64,000 nt of DNA from Mucilaginibacter hurinus (GCF_003324525.1 NZ_QGDC01000008.1:62001-126000), one strand, 5' to 3'; positions 8,333 to 17,332 are shown, counted from the stretch's first letter. Translations and numbers: made by a program. Notes: a model not told the origin generated them from the sequence alone.

Positions 8333-9072
8333 AATCTCAGATCAATTTATTTAAATCCTTACAACATAAAAAGTTTCGTACCGAACATGGTTTGTTCCTG
8401 GTTGAAGGCCGTAAATCCATTAACGAATTTATTAACTCGGCTTACCAGGTTGACACCGTTTATCAAACGTATACAACTGACCCAAAATTGCTGAATTTAT
8501 CGCATAAAATAAACTCTCAGCAAATTTCGTTGAACGATCTGGAAAAAATCAGCGGCCTTAAAACCCCCCAGGATGCGGTGGCGTTGGTAAAAATACCAGT
8601 GTGGCCTGCGTTAAGTACAGATATATTAAAAAAAAGTTTTTCTATTTTGCTTGATGCGGTGCAGGATCCCGGAAACCTTGGCACCATAATACGCACCGCC
8701 GACTGGTTTGGCATTGGTAACATTATATGCTCAGAAGATACGGTTGACGTTTACAACCCTAAGGTTGTGCAAGCTACAATGGGGTCGCTGGCGCGTGTAA
8801 AAGTGCATTATGTAAATATCGAGGCCTTTTTGCGTAACAATACATTGCCTGTATACGGCGCTTTGTTAAACGGCCAAAGTATTTATAATACAAATTTTGG
8901 CACCGAGGGCCTTATTGTTATGGGTAACGAAGGCAACGGTGTACGGCCGGCGGTTGAGAAACTTATAACCAAAGCTATTACAATTCCGCGTGCCGGACAG
9001 GCCGAATCATTGAATGTAGGTATAGCTACCGCGATATTTTGCTCAGAAATAAAGCGAAATACATTTAAATAA
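8323..9072 (+). CDS. TrmH/SpoU-family RNA 2'-O-methyltransferase
   Basis: A 249-residue SPOUT methyltransferase that would methylate a ribose in rRNA or tRNA using S-adenosylmethionine. The three SpoU motifs are present: NLGTIIRTADWFGIGNI with the catalytic Arg, VMGNEGNGV, and IPRAGQAESLNVGIATAIF, the knot that binds the cofactor. An N-terminal substrate-binding domain covers about residues 1-95. The target nucleotide cannot be assigned. It is transcribed away from tamL and the two start codons overlap, so each gene's promoter must lie inside the other gene. It is followed by tRNA-Cys. Confidence 0.92.
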   Translation: MLSKSQINLFKSLQHKKFRTEHGLFLVEGRKSINEFINSAYQVDTVYQTYTTDPKLLNLSHKINSQQISLNDLEKISGLKTPQDAVALVKIPVWPALSTDILKKSFSILLDAVQDPGNLGTIIRTADWFGIGNIICSEDTVDVYNPKVVQATMGSLARVKVHYVNIEAFLRNNTLPVYGALLNGQSIYNTNFGTEGLIVMGNEGNGVRPAVEKLITKAITIPRAGQAESLNVGIATAIFCSEIKRNTFK

Positions 9073-9074
9073 AG

Positions 9075-9106
9075 TTGGCAGTCCAAAAAAATAATTACTA
9101 CTTTTG
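9075..9106 (+). promoter_or_regulatory. Bacteroidota-type promoter for tRNA-Cys
   Basis: A perfect -7 box TACTTTTG at 9099-9106 lies 14 bp before the tRNA. A TTG at 9075-9077 with a 21-bp spacer fits the -33 element. The promoter probably serves both the tRNA and the small gene behind it. Confidence 0.6.
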
Positions 9107-9119
9107 CAGTCCTTAAAAG

Positions 9120-9190
9120 GGTCGGGTGGCCGAGTGGCTAGGCAGAGGTCTGCAAAACCTTTTACAGCGGTTCGAATCCGCTCCCGACCT
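9120..9190 (+). tRNA. tRNA-Cys (anticodon GCA)
   Basis: A complete cloverleaf: acceptor GGTCGGG (9120-9126) pairs fully with CCCGACC (9183-9189), and the discriminator base is T, as usual for Cys. The anticodon arm GAGGT-CTGCAAA-ACCTT carries GCA. The T arm AGCGG-TTCGAAT-CCGCT is perfect. No CCA is encoded. A 56-codon gene begins 32 bp downstream without an intervening terminator. Confidence 0.96.
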
Positions 9191-9222
9191 CAGGATTTTT
9201 ACAATATTAAAAAATAAGCATC

Positions 9223-9393
9223 ATGGGCGTTACTCGTTTAAAAAGAAAAGATAGAAGAAACAAAACCTTCTCACGTTTAGAAGTACAATTTTTGAAACTG
9301 GCGACAAATATTGAATTAGGCAGCCGCTCAACTGAGAAAAAAGGCAACCAGATAGCTAAAAACAACGAAGTTTTAGCCGGTCTTTCAAAATAA
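9223..9393 (+). CDS. Small basic protein, 56 residues, unknown function
   Basis: ATG at 9223 and TAA at 9391-9393 give a 56-residue protein starting MGVTRLKRKDRRNKTFSRLE and ending AGLSK. The N-terminal third is strongly basic, as in nucleic-acid or ribosome-associated small proteins; the middle could form a helix (VQFLKLATNIEL). It lies between tRNA-Cys and a strong terminator, so it is probably on the tRNA transcript. I believe similar short basic proteins occur in related genera, but I cannot name a family or function. Confidence 0.75.
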   Translation: MGVTRLKRKDRRNKTFSRLEVQFLKLATNIELGSRSTEKKGNQIAKNNEVLAGLSK

Positions 9394-9415
9394 TTGTTGA
9401 AGAAATTTTCGTAAA

Positions 9416-9449
9416 AATCCTGCCTGTTAAATACGGGCGGGATTTTTTT
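9416..9449 (+). terminator. Rho-independent terminator of the tRNA-Cys transcript
   Basis: An 11-bp stem including two G-U pairs (AATCCTGCCTG 9416-9426 with CGGGCGGGATT 9434-9444) has a 7-nt loop and a T run. It separates the small basic gene from the convergent pyrD. Confidence 0.8.
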
Positions 9450-9450
9450 A

Positions 9451-10491
9451 TTATTTACCTGCCAGTATCCGCTTGTTTATCCGGCTTATTAAGCCCGGCC
9501 CTTCGTAAATAAAGCCTGTATAAAGCTGTATAAGCGATGCGCCCGCATTTAGTTTCTCTATCGCGTCGTCAGGCGAATGTATACCACCCACACCTATTAT
9601 CGGGAAAGTGCCGTTTGAGCGCTTATGCAAATAGCTGATGACCTCGGTTGAGCGTTTGGTTAAGGGACGGCCGCTTAAACCGCCTGTCTCTGTTTTGTGT
9701 GCTGAGTTTAACCCATCCCGGCTGATGGTAGTATTGGTAGCGATAATGCCAGCTATTTTCGTTGCGGCAACAATCTCCACTATATCGTCAAGTTGTTCGT
9801 TGGTAAGGTCGGGGGCGATCTTTAGCAAAATAGGCCTGCTTACGCCATCCCTGCCGTTACGTTGCTGCAACGTGTTAAGTATGTTCATCAGAGGCTCTTT
9901 TTCCTGTAAAGCGCGCAGGCCGGGTGTATTGGGTGAACTTACGTTTACCACAAAATAATCTACCACATCAAAAAGACGGTCAAAGCATTTTATATAATCA
10001 TTGACCGCGTTTTCATTGGATGTATCCTTATTCTTGCCAATATTGCCACCTATAATCACCCCTTCCTGTCCTGCCGGCCGTTTTATACGGTAGGCGGCCA
10101 GCCGCGCAGCAAGCACATCAACACCCAGGTTGTTAAAGCCCATACGGTTAATAAGCGCCTCATCTGCCGGTAGCCTGAACATGCGCGGCTTAGGGTTACC
10201 GGGCTGCGGTAAGGGTGTAACCGTTCCAACCTCGATAAAACCAAAACCAAGGTTGGCCATTTCACTTATCACCTCGCCATTTTTATCAAAACCTGCTGCT
10301 AAACCAACCGGATTAATGAATTTTAAACCAAAAACTTCGCGCTCTAAGCGCGCATCCTTTAGGTTCCACACCCCGCGTATAAGCGTTCGCCCCGGCCACA
10401 ATCTGTTTACTCTTATCAGGTTACGCGTAACAAAGTAGTGCACCTTTTCAGGATCAAACTGAAACAACAGGGGTTTAAGCAAACTATACAT
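9451..10491 (-). CDS. pyrD: Dihydroorotate dehydrogenase (quinone), class 2
   Basis: A 346-residue membrane-associated flavoenzyme oxidising dihydroorotate to orotate in pyrimidine synthesis, passing electrons to quinone. Seen: the N-terminal amphipathic helix region ([19 protein letters not shown]) of class 2 enzymes, the FMN segment AAGFDKNGE with [12 protein letters not shown], the Ser-containing active-site loop [15 protein letters not shown], and the C-terminal FMN phosphate site IIGVGGI. Length and layout are standard. It is convergent with the tRNA-Cys unit and stands alone. Confidence 0.96.
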   Translation of the reverse strand: MYSLLKPLLFQFDPEKVHYFVTRNLIRVNRLWPGRTLIRGVWNLKDARLEREVFGLKFINPVGLAAGFDKNGEVISEMANLGFGFIEVGTVTPLPQPGNPKPRMFRLPADEALINRMGFNNLGVDVLAARLAAYRIKRPAGQEGVIIGGNIGKNKDTSNENAVNDYIKCFDRLFDVVDYFVVNVSSPNTPGLRALQEKEPLMNILNTLQQRNGRDGVSRPILLKIAPDLTNEQLDDIVEIVAATKIAGIIATNTTISRDGLNSAHKTETGGLSGRPLTKRSTEVISYLHKRSNGTFPIIGVGGIHSPDDAIEKLNAGASLIQLYTGFIYEGPGLISRINKRILAGK

Positions 10492-10734
10492 GCAGCAAAG
10501 TTATCTTTTTTGAGTTGAAAAGGCGAAAGCTCAGAAGCGAAACACCAGAGCCAACGGCACAAATTACAGCGAACTTTTAAAGCAGGCCCTTTACCAATGA
10601 CCACCATACACATTTGCATTATTTGAAAATGTTTGTACTTTGGTGGCTTAATCTAAAAAAGCATGGTTAATGGTTTCAGACGCAACGTCGCAAAGCCGTA
10701 AACCAGGCATCGCCCAGCAAGTAACCAAAATAAT

Positions 10735-11490
10735 ATGACCACACGACGTAACTTTATAAAAAAGGCCGCAATAGGGTCCGCAGCGGCTATCAGTATTCCA
10801 GCTATTGTAAACGCTGTTTTCGCAAGCGAAAAAAGCAAGAAAGTAGCGCTTAAAAAAGATGATATAATACTTTTTCATGGCGACTCGATTACGGACAGCG
10901 GGCGCGACTGGGGCAAACATGAGTTTAACACTATCCCGGGCCTGGGCAACGGATATGTTTTACTATCGGCTGCTAAGTTGTTAAATAAACATGCCGATAA
11001 AAAATTGACCATTTATAACAAGGGTATATCCGGCTTTAAAACCAACCAGCTTCTTACTAAATGGAATGATGATTTTTTGGCTATCAAGCCCACCGTTATA
11101 AGTATTATGATAGGCGTAAATGACTATTGGCATACCAAAATAACATCTATAAATTATAAAGGCACGCTCGACGATTACCGCAACAACTACCGGAAATTGT
11201 TAACAGACATAAAAAAAGACTTACCGGCCGCTCGCCTGATACTGGCAGAGCCTTTCGGCTTAAAAGGTGTAAAACATGTTGATGATACCTGGTACCCGGC
11301 GTTAGATAATTTCAGGAATGTATCAAAAGAACTTGCTACCGAGTTTGGCGCAGTGTTTATACCCTACCAGGCAGTTTTTAACGAGGCGCTAAAGGTTGCC
11401 CCCGGTGACTATTGGACTACAGATGGAGTTCACCCGACTATAGCAGGCACCAGTTTAATGAGCGAGGCCTGGCTAAAAGCTATAGAATAA
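10735..11490 (+). CDS. SGNH/GDSL hydrolase with twin-arginine signal
   Basis: A 251-residue secreted esterase or lipase-type hydrolase. The N-terminus MTTRRNFIKKAAIGSAAAIS is a Tat signal, so export would be as a folded protein. The blocks of the SGNH family are all visible: FHGDSITDSG (catalytic Ser), KGISGFKTNQLL (Gly), IMIGVNDYW (Asn) and TTDGVHPTIAG (Asp and His). It probably removes acyl groups such as acetyl from a glycan. A hairpin terminator follows directly. The 240 bp upstream contain no gene. Confidence 0.9.
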   Translation: MTTRRNFIKKAAIGSAAAISIPAIVNAVFASEKSKKVALKKDDIILFHGDSITDSGRDWGKHEFNTIPGLGNGYVLLSAAKLLNKHADKKLTIYNKGISGFKTNQLLTKWNDDFLAIKPTVISIMIGVNDYWHTKITSINYKGTLDDYRNNYRKLLTDIKKDLPAARLILAEPFGLKGVKHVDDTWYPALDNFRNVSKELATEFGAVFIPYQAVFNEALKVAPGDYWTTDGVHPTIAGTSLMSEAWLKAIE

Positions 11491-11499
11491 TGTAAAAAG

Positions 11500-11532
11500 G
11501 CAATGCCTATACAAGCAGGCATTGCTCTTTTA
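11500..11532 (+). terminator. Terminator after the SGNH hydrolase gene
   Basis: A 9-bp perfect stem GCAATGCCT (11500-11508) with AGGCATTGC (11517-11525) is followed by TCTTTT. Confidence 0.7.
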
Positions 11533-11547
11533 AGTTGTTTAACTATT

Positions 11548-12288
11548 TTAAACATCATAAATAAATAACGGCGGATCATAACCTGCCTTAAGCAATATCG
11601 GCTTAGCCACGTTAAAAACCTTTACGTCATCGGCAAGCCTGCCCTCTAATGTACCTGCGTGCGCGTGGCCATGAAAGGTTGCTACAACGTGCCTGCGTAT
11701 CAGCGGTTCGGCCAATCGTGACGAACCCAGGAAAGGGAATATCTCCAAAGGTTCTCCCTGTATGGTTTCCATCATTGGCGAATAATGTAATACCGCTATT
11801 TTTTTAAGGTGATCATTTTCCTGGTCAAGCCGTGCAAGGGCGCGGTCGAGGTTTAAAGCCTGGTCAACTGCTTCCTGCACAAATGCTTTCATCTCATGCT
11901 CGCCAAACATTGATAACATATGGTTGCCAAAGCCGCCACCAAACCCTTTAACCCCGGCAAAACCAATTCCTTTTATAACAACGCTTTCACCATCAAGTAT
12001 ATTAACCCCAGTTTGCTGCATAATTTGCCGGATTAGTTTGTGCCGCCCTTTTTCATGATCGTGATTGCCTAACACGGCTACTACGGGTATAGCACAGCTA
12101 CGTAGTTCATCAGCCAAAAGCTCAGCTTCCTGCTCGTCGCCTGTGTCGGTAAGGTCGCCGCAAAGTAACAATACATCAGCTTTCAGCGAGGCCTCTTTAA
12201 AAAGGTTGACCCACTTCCCCTTGTCGCCCGTGCGAACATGAATATCTCCAACGGCTGCTATGCGTATATTTGCTTGTTGTTCGTCCAT
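11548..12288 (-). CDS. Metallophosphoesterase
   Basis: A 246-residue calcineurin-like phosphoesterase with all metal-binding blocks: VGDIHVR, LLLCGDLTDTGDEQE, VLGNHDHEKG, LHYSPM and FHGHAHAGT. It lacks a signal peptide, so it acts in the cytoplasm. Substrates of the family include nucleotides, cyclic nucleotides and phosphoproteins. Its start lies 4 bp after the stop of a nucleotidyltransferase-fold gene, so the pair is surely one operon and may attach and remove the same modification. That link is inference. Confidence 0.9.
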   Translation of the reverse strand: MDEQQANIRIAAVGDIHVRTGDKGKWVNLFKEASLKADVLLLCGDLTDTGDEQEAELLADELRSCAIPVVAVLGNHDHEKGRHKLIRQIMQQTGVNILDGESVVIKGIGFAGVKGFGGGFGNHMLSMFGEHEMKAFVQEAVDQALNLDRALARLDQENDHLKKIAVLHYSPMMETIQGEPLEIFPFLGSSRLAEPLIRRHVVATFHGHAHAGTLEGRLADDVKVFNVAKPILLKAGYDPPLFIYDV

Positions 12289-12292
12289 AGTG

Positions 12293-13039
12293 TCAGGTAG
12301 TTTTTATGGTTGATACTTTATAGTTCCACTCTTTAATATCCACACTATACTGTGTTTGGTCAATAACCGGGCCACGGCATACCCGTTCTACGGCCGCCGG
12401 AAGCTCGTACTGCTCGTTTGCCCTTGCCATTAATTCATCAAACAACCACTTCGGAATAATTTCATGATAGTCTGTAGGATATACAAACTGAAACATAATG
12501 ATTTGTGCCAGCAGTAAATGCCAATGAGGCTCCATGCGGTAAAGAATATGCTTCCAGTTTAGCTGCTTACCGTACCTAAGCATTATGTGATTTACGTCTG
12601 CCCCGTCAAATCGTTCGCGGTTTTGAACGTATAGCTTACACCATATTAATTCTTCAGGAGGTATAAATTTAGCGGCAACACCGGCAAACTCATCCTCGGT
12701 AGCACGTTCATACCAGCTGTCGTCAACAGTACATATATTGTTTACGGTATCAAAAATAATGTCAATAAAATACTCGCCTTTAAAAACTTTGGCCAACCAG
12801 CGTACATCTGTCAACTCAATACGGTACCCACACGCAGCAAAGTGCTTTAATATTTTAGGATACTCACTGGGTTTACAAAAAATATCCAAATCCTTGGTAT
12901 CCCGATATATGCCGGTATATTTAAACATGGCAAATGCGCCGCCAAGCATAAAATTTGTTCCGGTATTTCCAAGTATATCCAGCGCCTCCTTGTAAAAAGC
13001 ATATGCTTCTCTTCTCTCCTCTTTTATATCGGTTGTCAT
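12293..13039 (-). CDS. Nucleotidyltransferase-fold protein
   Basis: A 248-residue protein with a minimal nucleotidyltransferase core: the helix and glycine turn NFMLGGAFAMFKYTGIYRDT followed by KDLDIF, where the two aspartates would bind metal. A later FIDIIFDTV contains a third acidic residue. The C-terminal half is helical and unassigned. No signal peptide. This architecture occurs in uncharacterised NTase-like families, some of them toxin or modifying enzymes. The next gene, 4 bp downstream, is a metallophosphoesterase. The substrate is unknown. Confidence 0.75.
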   Translation of the reverse strand: MTTDIKEERREAYAFYKEALDILGNTGTNFMLGGAFAMFKYTGIYRDTKDLDIFCKPSEYPKILKHFAACGYRIELTDVRWLAKVFKGEYFIDIIFDTVNNICTVDDSWYERATEDEFAGVAAKFIPPEELIWCKLYVQNRERFDGADVNHIMLRYGKQLNWKHILYRMEPHWHLLLAQIIMFQFVYPTDYHEIIPKWLFDELMARANEQYELPAAVERVCRGPVIDQTQYSVDIKEWNYKVSTIKTT

Positions 13040-13208
13040 GTTATCTATTTACTTACATTAACTAATTGTTAATTGTAATGTTTGGAAAGTGTCCGCGGTT
13101 ACTAAAACTGATTATTAGCTATTGGCTTTAAACGCAATATCCGTTAAAATAAACCGGTGAGCTTAAACATCCGACTAAGGGGTTTGTTGATACGTTAAGG
13201 TGTAAGAC

Positions 13209-14168
13209 ATGATAAACTGGGTAGACGTTATCTTAATACTAATATTGCTATTGTGTGCGGTAACCAGTGTGCGGCGTGGATTCATTTTGTCTACGCTGGA
13301 TTTACTATCATGGGCGGGCAGTTTGATGGCAAGCATTTTATTGAACAAGCCGCTGAGCAACTTACTTGATAAAAATTTTACCGCTATGGGGCCGTGGTCT
13401 GCACCGGTGGCATTCATCATAGTTTTGGTTGCTGCACGGATTACGTTAGACACGCTGGCAGACCGTGTACTAAATAAAATTCCTGAAAAGACGCACCGTA
13501 CTACGGTTAACAGGTTATTAGGAATAGCGCCCGGAATTATAAACGGCTTTTTATGGATTGCGATAGCTGCCAGTTTGTTTCGTATACTACCTATCATGTC
13601 GCCGGTTGCCGAAAGTGGAAGATCAAGTAAAGTAAGCAACTGGGTTATAGGCGATACATCGTGGTTTCAGGAAAAGGCCTCGCCAGTGTTTACAGCATTG
13701 TTTAACAGGATTGTGCCAAAAACGGATGCAGCGGTAGGCAAAGAAAAATTTATAACCCTTCCGTTTAAAGTTAACAATCCCCAAAGACGTACAGACCTTG
13801 AAGCCAGTATGCTCACAATGGTTAATAGGGAACGCAGAAAACATGGCCTGACACCACTTAAGGCTGATCCTGCCATAGCGGTGGCGGCCTTAAAACACTC
13901 AAAGGATATGTTTGCAAGAGGCTACTTTTCGCACCTTACTCCTGAAGGTAAGAACCCTTTTGAAAGGATAAGAGACGAAAAGGTTATGTTTATTGCCGCA
14001 GGAGAGAACCTGGCAATTGCTCCAACACTGGCAAAGGCTCACGAGGGTCTGATGAATTCGCCGGGGCATCGTGCAAACATCCTTCACGCTGCTTTCGGGC
14101 GGTTAGGCATTGGCATATTGGATGGAGGCATCTACGGATTGATGATCACGCAAAATTTTAGAAATTAA
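13209..14168 (+). CDS. CvpA-family membrane domain fused to a CAP/SCP domain
   Basis: A 319-residue fusion. Residues 1-150 hold four hydrophobic segments with the CvpA-type beginning MINWVDVILILILLLCAV and VRRGF. After a linker, residues about 195-319 form a CAP (SCP/PR1-like) domain with VNRERRKHGLTPL, HSKDMFARGYFSHLTPEG, GENLA, SPGHRANIL and GIYGLMITQNF. The CAP domain should face the periplasm. CvpA was named for colicin V production, and CAP domains are often extracellular. The joint function is unknown. Confidence 0.9.
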   Translation: MINWVDVILILILLLCAVTSVRRGFILSTLDLLSWAGSLMASILLNKPLSNLLDKNFTAMGPWSAPVAFIIVLVAARITLDTLADRVLNKIPEKTHRTTVNRLLGIAPGIINGFLWIAIAASLFRILPIMSPVAESGRSSKVSNWVIGDTSWFQEKASPVFTALFNRIVPKTDAAVGKEKFITLPFKVNNPQRRTDLEASMLTMVNRERRKHGLTPLKADPAIAVAALKHSKDMFARGYFSHLTPEGKNPFERIRDEKVMFIAAGENLAIAPTLAKAHEGLMNSPGHRANILHAAFGRLGIGILDGGIYGLMITQNFRN

Positions 14169-14188
14169 TGTTTGACAAGTTACAGTAG

Positions 14189-14899
14189 ATGAATAAGAGC
14201 CATAGTAATCAACGTTTAAAAAGAAAAACATCACCAATTAGCTATTTTATGACTACAGTTACTCTTTTTATTACCGCCGCGTTACTTTTAGGTAACGGCA
14301 AGGACAAAAATGTTCCTAAAGAATTTACAGGTGCATCTGTCACAATACCTGTGAAGAACCAAAGCCCCGATCGTCATGCTTACTCAAATACCGATACTTT
14401 GCAGTTTATCCACTTTGATGGCAATTTTGATTATTGGTACGCTGTGTTCATTAATCAGCGGAAGGATACGGTAAAACTTGTGACCGATACCGCGATAGCC
14501 TATAATTTAAAAAACAGGCTATTTGAGGTGAAGTGGTTTATTGACACTCTTTATGAAGCCGGCGACAACGACAGTAAGTATACGGCAAAGCGCATGTCGC
14601 ACTTCCGGCTGATTAACGGGAAACCTTTTGTGGCTCCGATAACGGAAAAGAAGGTATTACAAGACGTTAAGAACATCCCTGAGGTACAAAGCGGCGCCGA
14701 CCAGGTGCTAATTGCTGAAAGGCCCTCAGAAGAAAAAGATTTCTACCTTGTTGAGACCGGAAGCCGCGAAACAGACAATTTTTCAAGATTCCTGATGCTT
14801 AGGGTTTATACCTACCCTCAATATATGATAAAAATTTACGATGCGGGGACGGACACAGAATTGAGCCTGGATGAATGGAGATCGAAATCACGCAAATAA
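14189..14899 (+). CDS. Exported or membrane-anchored protein, unknown function
   Basis: A 236-residue protein with a basic N-terminus and one hydrophobic segment (YFMTTVTLFITAALLLGNG, about 19-37), so either a signal anchor or, from the internal ATG at 14249, a signal peptide. The rest is soluble and beta-rich with many aromatic residues, for example FDYWYAVFINQRKD. No family recognised. It follows the CvpA-CAP gene by 20 bp and precedes a small membrane protein by 20 bp, so the three probably form one operon. No catalytic motif is seen. Confidence 0.75.
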   Translation: MNKSHSNQRLKRKTSPISYFMTTVTLFITAALLLGNGKDKNVPKEFTGASVTIPVKNQSPDRHAYSNTDTLQFIHFDGNFDYWYAVFINQRKDTVKLVTDTAIAYNLKNRLFEVKWFIDTLYEAGDNDSKYTAKRMSHFRLINGKPFVAPITEKKVLQDVKNIPEVQSGADQVLIAERPSEEKDFYLVETGSRETDNFSRFLMLRVYTYPQYMIKIYDAGTDTELSLDEWRSKSRK

Positions 14900-14919
14900 T
14901 AGCAACAAAGTATTACCAC

Positions 14920-15225
14920 ATGGCAATGAGCACCACCACTAAGTTTATTTTAAATTTATCCTTCCTGGTTATACCATTTGCAGTACTATGTGTTGTGCTG
15001 CATGAAGATGACATCAATGGAAGTATTGGCGGAGGAAGTTATGATTTATCAGGGCTTGTGTACGGTTTACTGCTATTCGCGTTCATTATAATCTGGCTGA
15101 TATGGATACTAATATGTTATTTTAACAGTAAAAGCGCTGTCAACCGAAAATTATACGGCGCGCTGCTTGTTATTGGCTTACTAACCCTCATAGCCGCCTG
15201 GTTTGTTACACCCGATATGTTTTAA
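14920..15225 (+). CDS. Small integral membrane protein, unknown function
   Basis: About 101 residues with three hydrophobic segments (FILNLSFLVIPFAVLCVVL, LVYGLLLFAFIIIWLIWIL and LYGALLVIGLLTLIAAWFV). The ATG at 14920 is preferred over one at 14875, which would overlap the preceding gene and add a polar tail before the first segment. No family recognised. It is the last gene of the rightward run and faces the convergent acr3. Confidence 0.7.
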   Translation: MAMSTTTKFILNLSFLVIPFAVLCVVLHEDDINGSIGGGSYDLSGLVYGLLLFAFIIIWLIWILICYFNSKSAVNRKLYGALLVIGLLTLIAAWFVTPDMF

Positions 15226-15251
15226 ATCATCACATGACATGTTAATTTACG

Positions 15252-16328
15252 CTATACGTGACTTTTATGGTTAAAATACCTCCTTCTTAACCAGAATGCA
15301 ACGTTAACCAATGCAATCAGGGCAGGCACTTCAACCAAAGGCCCGATAACGCCGGCGAATGCCTGCCCGCTGTTAATACCAAACACCCCGATAGCAACAG
15401 CAATTGCCAATTCAAAGTTGTTACCCGTGGCAGTGAAAGCAATAGCTGCACTTTTTGAGTAGTCAGCGCCGAAATATCTTCCAATAAAAAAACTGATAAT
15501 AAACATCACAGTAAAATAAATAACCAGCGGTATAGCAATCCTTACCACATCCATCGGAATCTGTATAATCAACTCTCCTTTAAGGCTGAACATAATAATG
15601 ATGGTGAATAATAAAGCGATGAGTGTGATGGGAGATATAAAAGGCACATACCTTTGCTGAAACCAATCTTTACCCTTTATCTTTATCAGTACATATCTGC
15701 TAATAACTCCCAGGGCAAATGGAATACCCAGGTAAACCCCCACGCTCCCGGCAATCTGGTTAATGCTTATATCAACTTTAAAACCATCAAACCCAAAGTA
15801 TGGAGGCAGTACTGTGATAAAAATGTAAGCGTACAAACTGTATAAGAATACCTGGAAAATACTATTTAGCGCAATAAGGCCGGCAGCATATTCACGGTTG
15901 CCGTCGGCAAGGTCGTTCCAAACTACTACCATTGCAATGCATCGTGCCAACCCAATTAAAATTACCCCTATCATGTATTCCGGATAACCCCTAAGAAACA
16001 GCAATGCCAGGGCGAACATTAAAATCGGACCAACAATCCAATTCAGAAACAATGACGCCCCGAGTACTTTGATGTTTGAGAGTACTTCGCCCATTTTGGC
16101 ATAGTCAACCTTAGCCAATGGCGGGTACATCATTAAAATTAAGCCTATTGCAAGGGGGATATTGGTAGTACCGCTTGAAAAGGAGTTAACAAATGCACTG
16201 CTTGATGGAACAAAATACCCCACTGCAACACCAAAAGCCATTGCCAGGAAAATCCACAAGGTTAGGTAGCGATCTAAAAAACTCAATTTTTTACGCGCCA
16301 CCACCGGCGCACAATTATTTGCCGACAT
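15252..16328 (-). CDS. acr3: Acr3-family arsenite efflux transporter
   Basis: A 358-residue inner-membrane transporter of the ACR3 (bile acid/arsenite) family with ten hydrophobic segments. The conserved cysteine segment [20 protein letters not shown] and the [16 protein letters not shown] segment with its glutamate are both present. It exports arsenite. It follows the arsenate reductase-like gene by 2 bp, giving a reduce-then-export pair. The usual arsR regulator is not adjacent. Confidence 0.95.
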   Translation of the reverse strand: MSANNCAPVVARKKLSFLDRYLTLWIFLAMAFGVAVGYFVPSSSAFVNSFSSGTTNIPLAIGLILMMYPPLAKVDYAKMGEVLSNIKVLGASLFLNWIVGPILMFALALLFLRGYPEYMIGVILIGLARCIAMVVVWNDLADGNREYAAGLIALNSIFQVFLYSLYAYIFITVLPPYFGFDGFKVDISINQIAGSVGVYLGIPFALGVISRYVLIKIKGKDWFQQRYVPFISPITLIALLFTIIIMFSLKGELIIQIPMDVVRIAIPLVIYFTVMFIISFFIGRYFGADYSKSAAIAFTATGNNFELAIAVAIGVFGINSGQAFAGVIGPLVEVPALIALVNVAFWLRRRYFNHKSHV

Positions 16329-16330
16329 AC

Positions 16331-16960
16331 TTAATTTTGTATTTGTGAGAATATATAAAACATTTCATTGGCAATCTGTACACTTCTTTCATGATATTTT
16401 CCTGCCTGTTGTGACGTATTATCAAATGCTTTCGGATCTTCAAAAGGTATTGGAAAACGCTTTTCTGCACCTGAAATGTATGGGCATCCAGCATCGGCCT
16501 GCGAGCATGTCATAACTGCCGCAAATTCACTTCCCGGATTAAAATCGTTATTATATATTTTCGAAAAACCAATAATAGGATGTCCGTTTTCACTAAATTT
16601 AATTGCATAAACAGGGTTACTGCCTTTCGTTAAAGTTTGCACTTTAAAGCCTGATTGGCGCAAAGTTTCAGCTACCATGGGGAACAAGGAAGTTGCTTCC
16701 GTACCACCTGAATAACAAAAGACATTTTTAATTCCGTAATGGGCTGCAGCTGCTTGCGCCCAAACCTGGCATAAGTGGCTTCGTCTGGAATTATGGGTGC
16801 AGATCATATTCAGCCTGATATCCTTTTGCGCAACAGACTTGCTTTGGATAAAGTCAATGAGGGGTTGCAATACAGATTTACGCTCCAACGAAATGGTTTT
16901 AAAATCCAGCGTCTGAGCAACGTCGCGTATTTCCTGGTAAAGAATTGTGTTCAAAGACAT
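16331..16960 (-). CDS. Low-molecular-weight protein tyrosine phosphatase-like arsenate reductase
   Basis: About 209 residues from the ATG at 16958-16960; an upstream ATG at 16999 would add 13 residues and is less likely. The P-loop is visible as [15 protein letters not shown], with nucleophile Cys54 and Arg60 spaced as CX5R. Later cysteines occur in [10 protein letters not shown] (about residue 160). The fold matches the arsenate reductase/protein tyrosine phosphatase group found next to acr3 in Bacteroidota, where it reduces arsenate to arsenite. Dephosphorylation of a protein target cannot be excluded. It is the first gene of a two-gene operon. Confidence 0.85.
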   Translation of the reverse strand: MSLNTILYQEIRDVAQTLDFKTISLERKSVLQPLIDFIQSKSVAQKDIRLNMICTHNSRRSHLCQVWAQAAAAHYGIKNVFCYSGGTEATSLFPMVAETLRQSGFKVQTLTKGSNPVYAIKFSENGHPIIGFSKIYNNDFNPGSEFAAVMTCSQADAGCPYISGAEKRFPIPFEDPKAFDNTSQQAGKYHERSVQIANEMFYIFSQIQN

Positions 16961-17011
16961 AAGTGTATTTACTAATAAGCAACCTAGGCTAAGTTGCAAC
17001 CAATGTTGTTA

Positions 17012-17031
17012 TAATCGCAATATTACGATTA
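17012..17031. promoter_or_regulatory. 20-bp near-perfect palindrome, candidate operator of the ars operon
   Basis: TAATCGCAATATTACGATTA is a palindrome with one mismatched pair (C at 17018 against A at 17025), lying 51 bp upstream of the phosphatase ATG. AT-rich dyads of this form are typical for ArsR-type repressors. No arsR gene is in the window, so a repressor would have to act in trans. Confidence 0.5.
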
Positions 17032-17100
17032 ATATTTTAATAATGTATTTATCCGGGTTAAGTTAGTGATACTTGAAGCAGGGGCAACAAACTATTAATT

Positions 17101-17270
17101 GAAATAAGAACACATTTGGGTGAAAGAAGGATTGAAATGGCAGTGGTAACCGCGCGCATTGGTCAGGCGTCCTTTTTAAAAACTACTTACGAGTTTGGAA
17201 TCTAAAGCTAATCAAGAGTACTTAGCATTTGAGTCTCACATAACTGATGGTCAAACCTACCTTTAGCCAT
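17101..17270 (+). pseudogene. Decayed HNH endonuclease remnant
   Basis: Two short stretches in neighbouring frames recall the C-terminal HNH endonuclease module of some restriction-like proteins. Frame one (17101-17205) contains RIEMAVVTARIGQASFLKTT, like the RxGQxxFR segment before the zinc motif. After a +1 shift, 17198-17265 reads ANQEYLAFESHITDGQ, like the EYLxASHI segment. Start, zinc-binding part and end are gone. The remnant sits beside tRNA-Arg, a common integration site. The resemblance is from memory and weak; it could be chance. Confidence 0.3.
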
Positions 17271-17284
17271 GATAGATTTAAAAC

Positions 17285-17320
17285 AAAGGAGAGCCTTCTA
17301 ACACCATAGCTGGAAGGCTC
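17285..17320 (-). terminator. Terminator of tRNA-Arg
   Basis: Read leftward, an 8-bp perfect stem (GAGCCTTC with GAAGGCTC, 17291-17298 and 17313-17320) is followed by TCCTTTGTTTT. Confidence 0.65.
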
Positions 17321-17332
17321 CCTTTTATCAGG

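Noticed and set aside
13175..13639. 154-codon minus-strand frame over the CvpA-CAP gene
   Set aside because: Fully antisense to the membrane domain; hydrophobic character results from the complementary strand.
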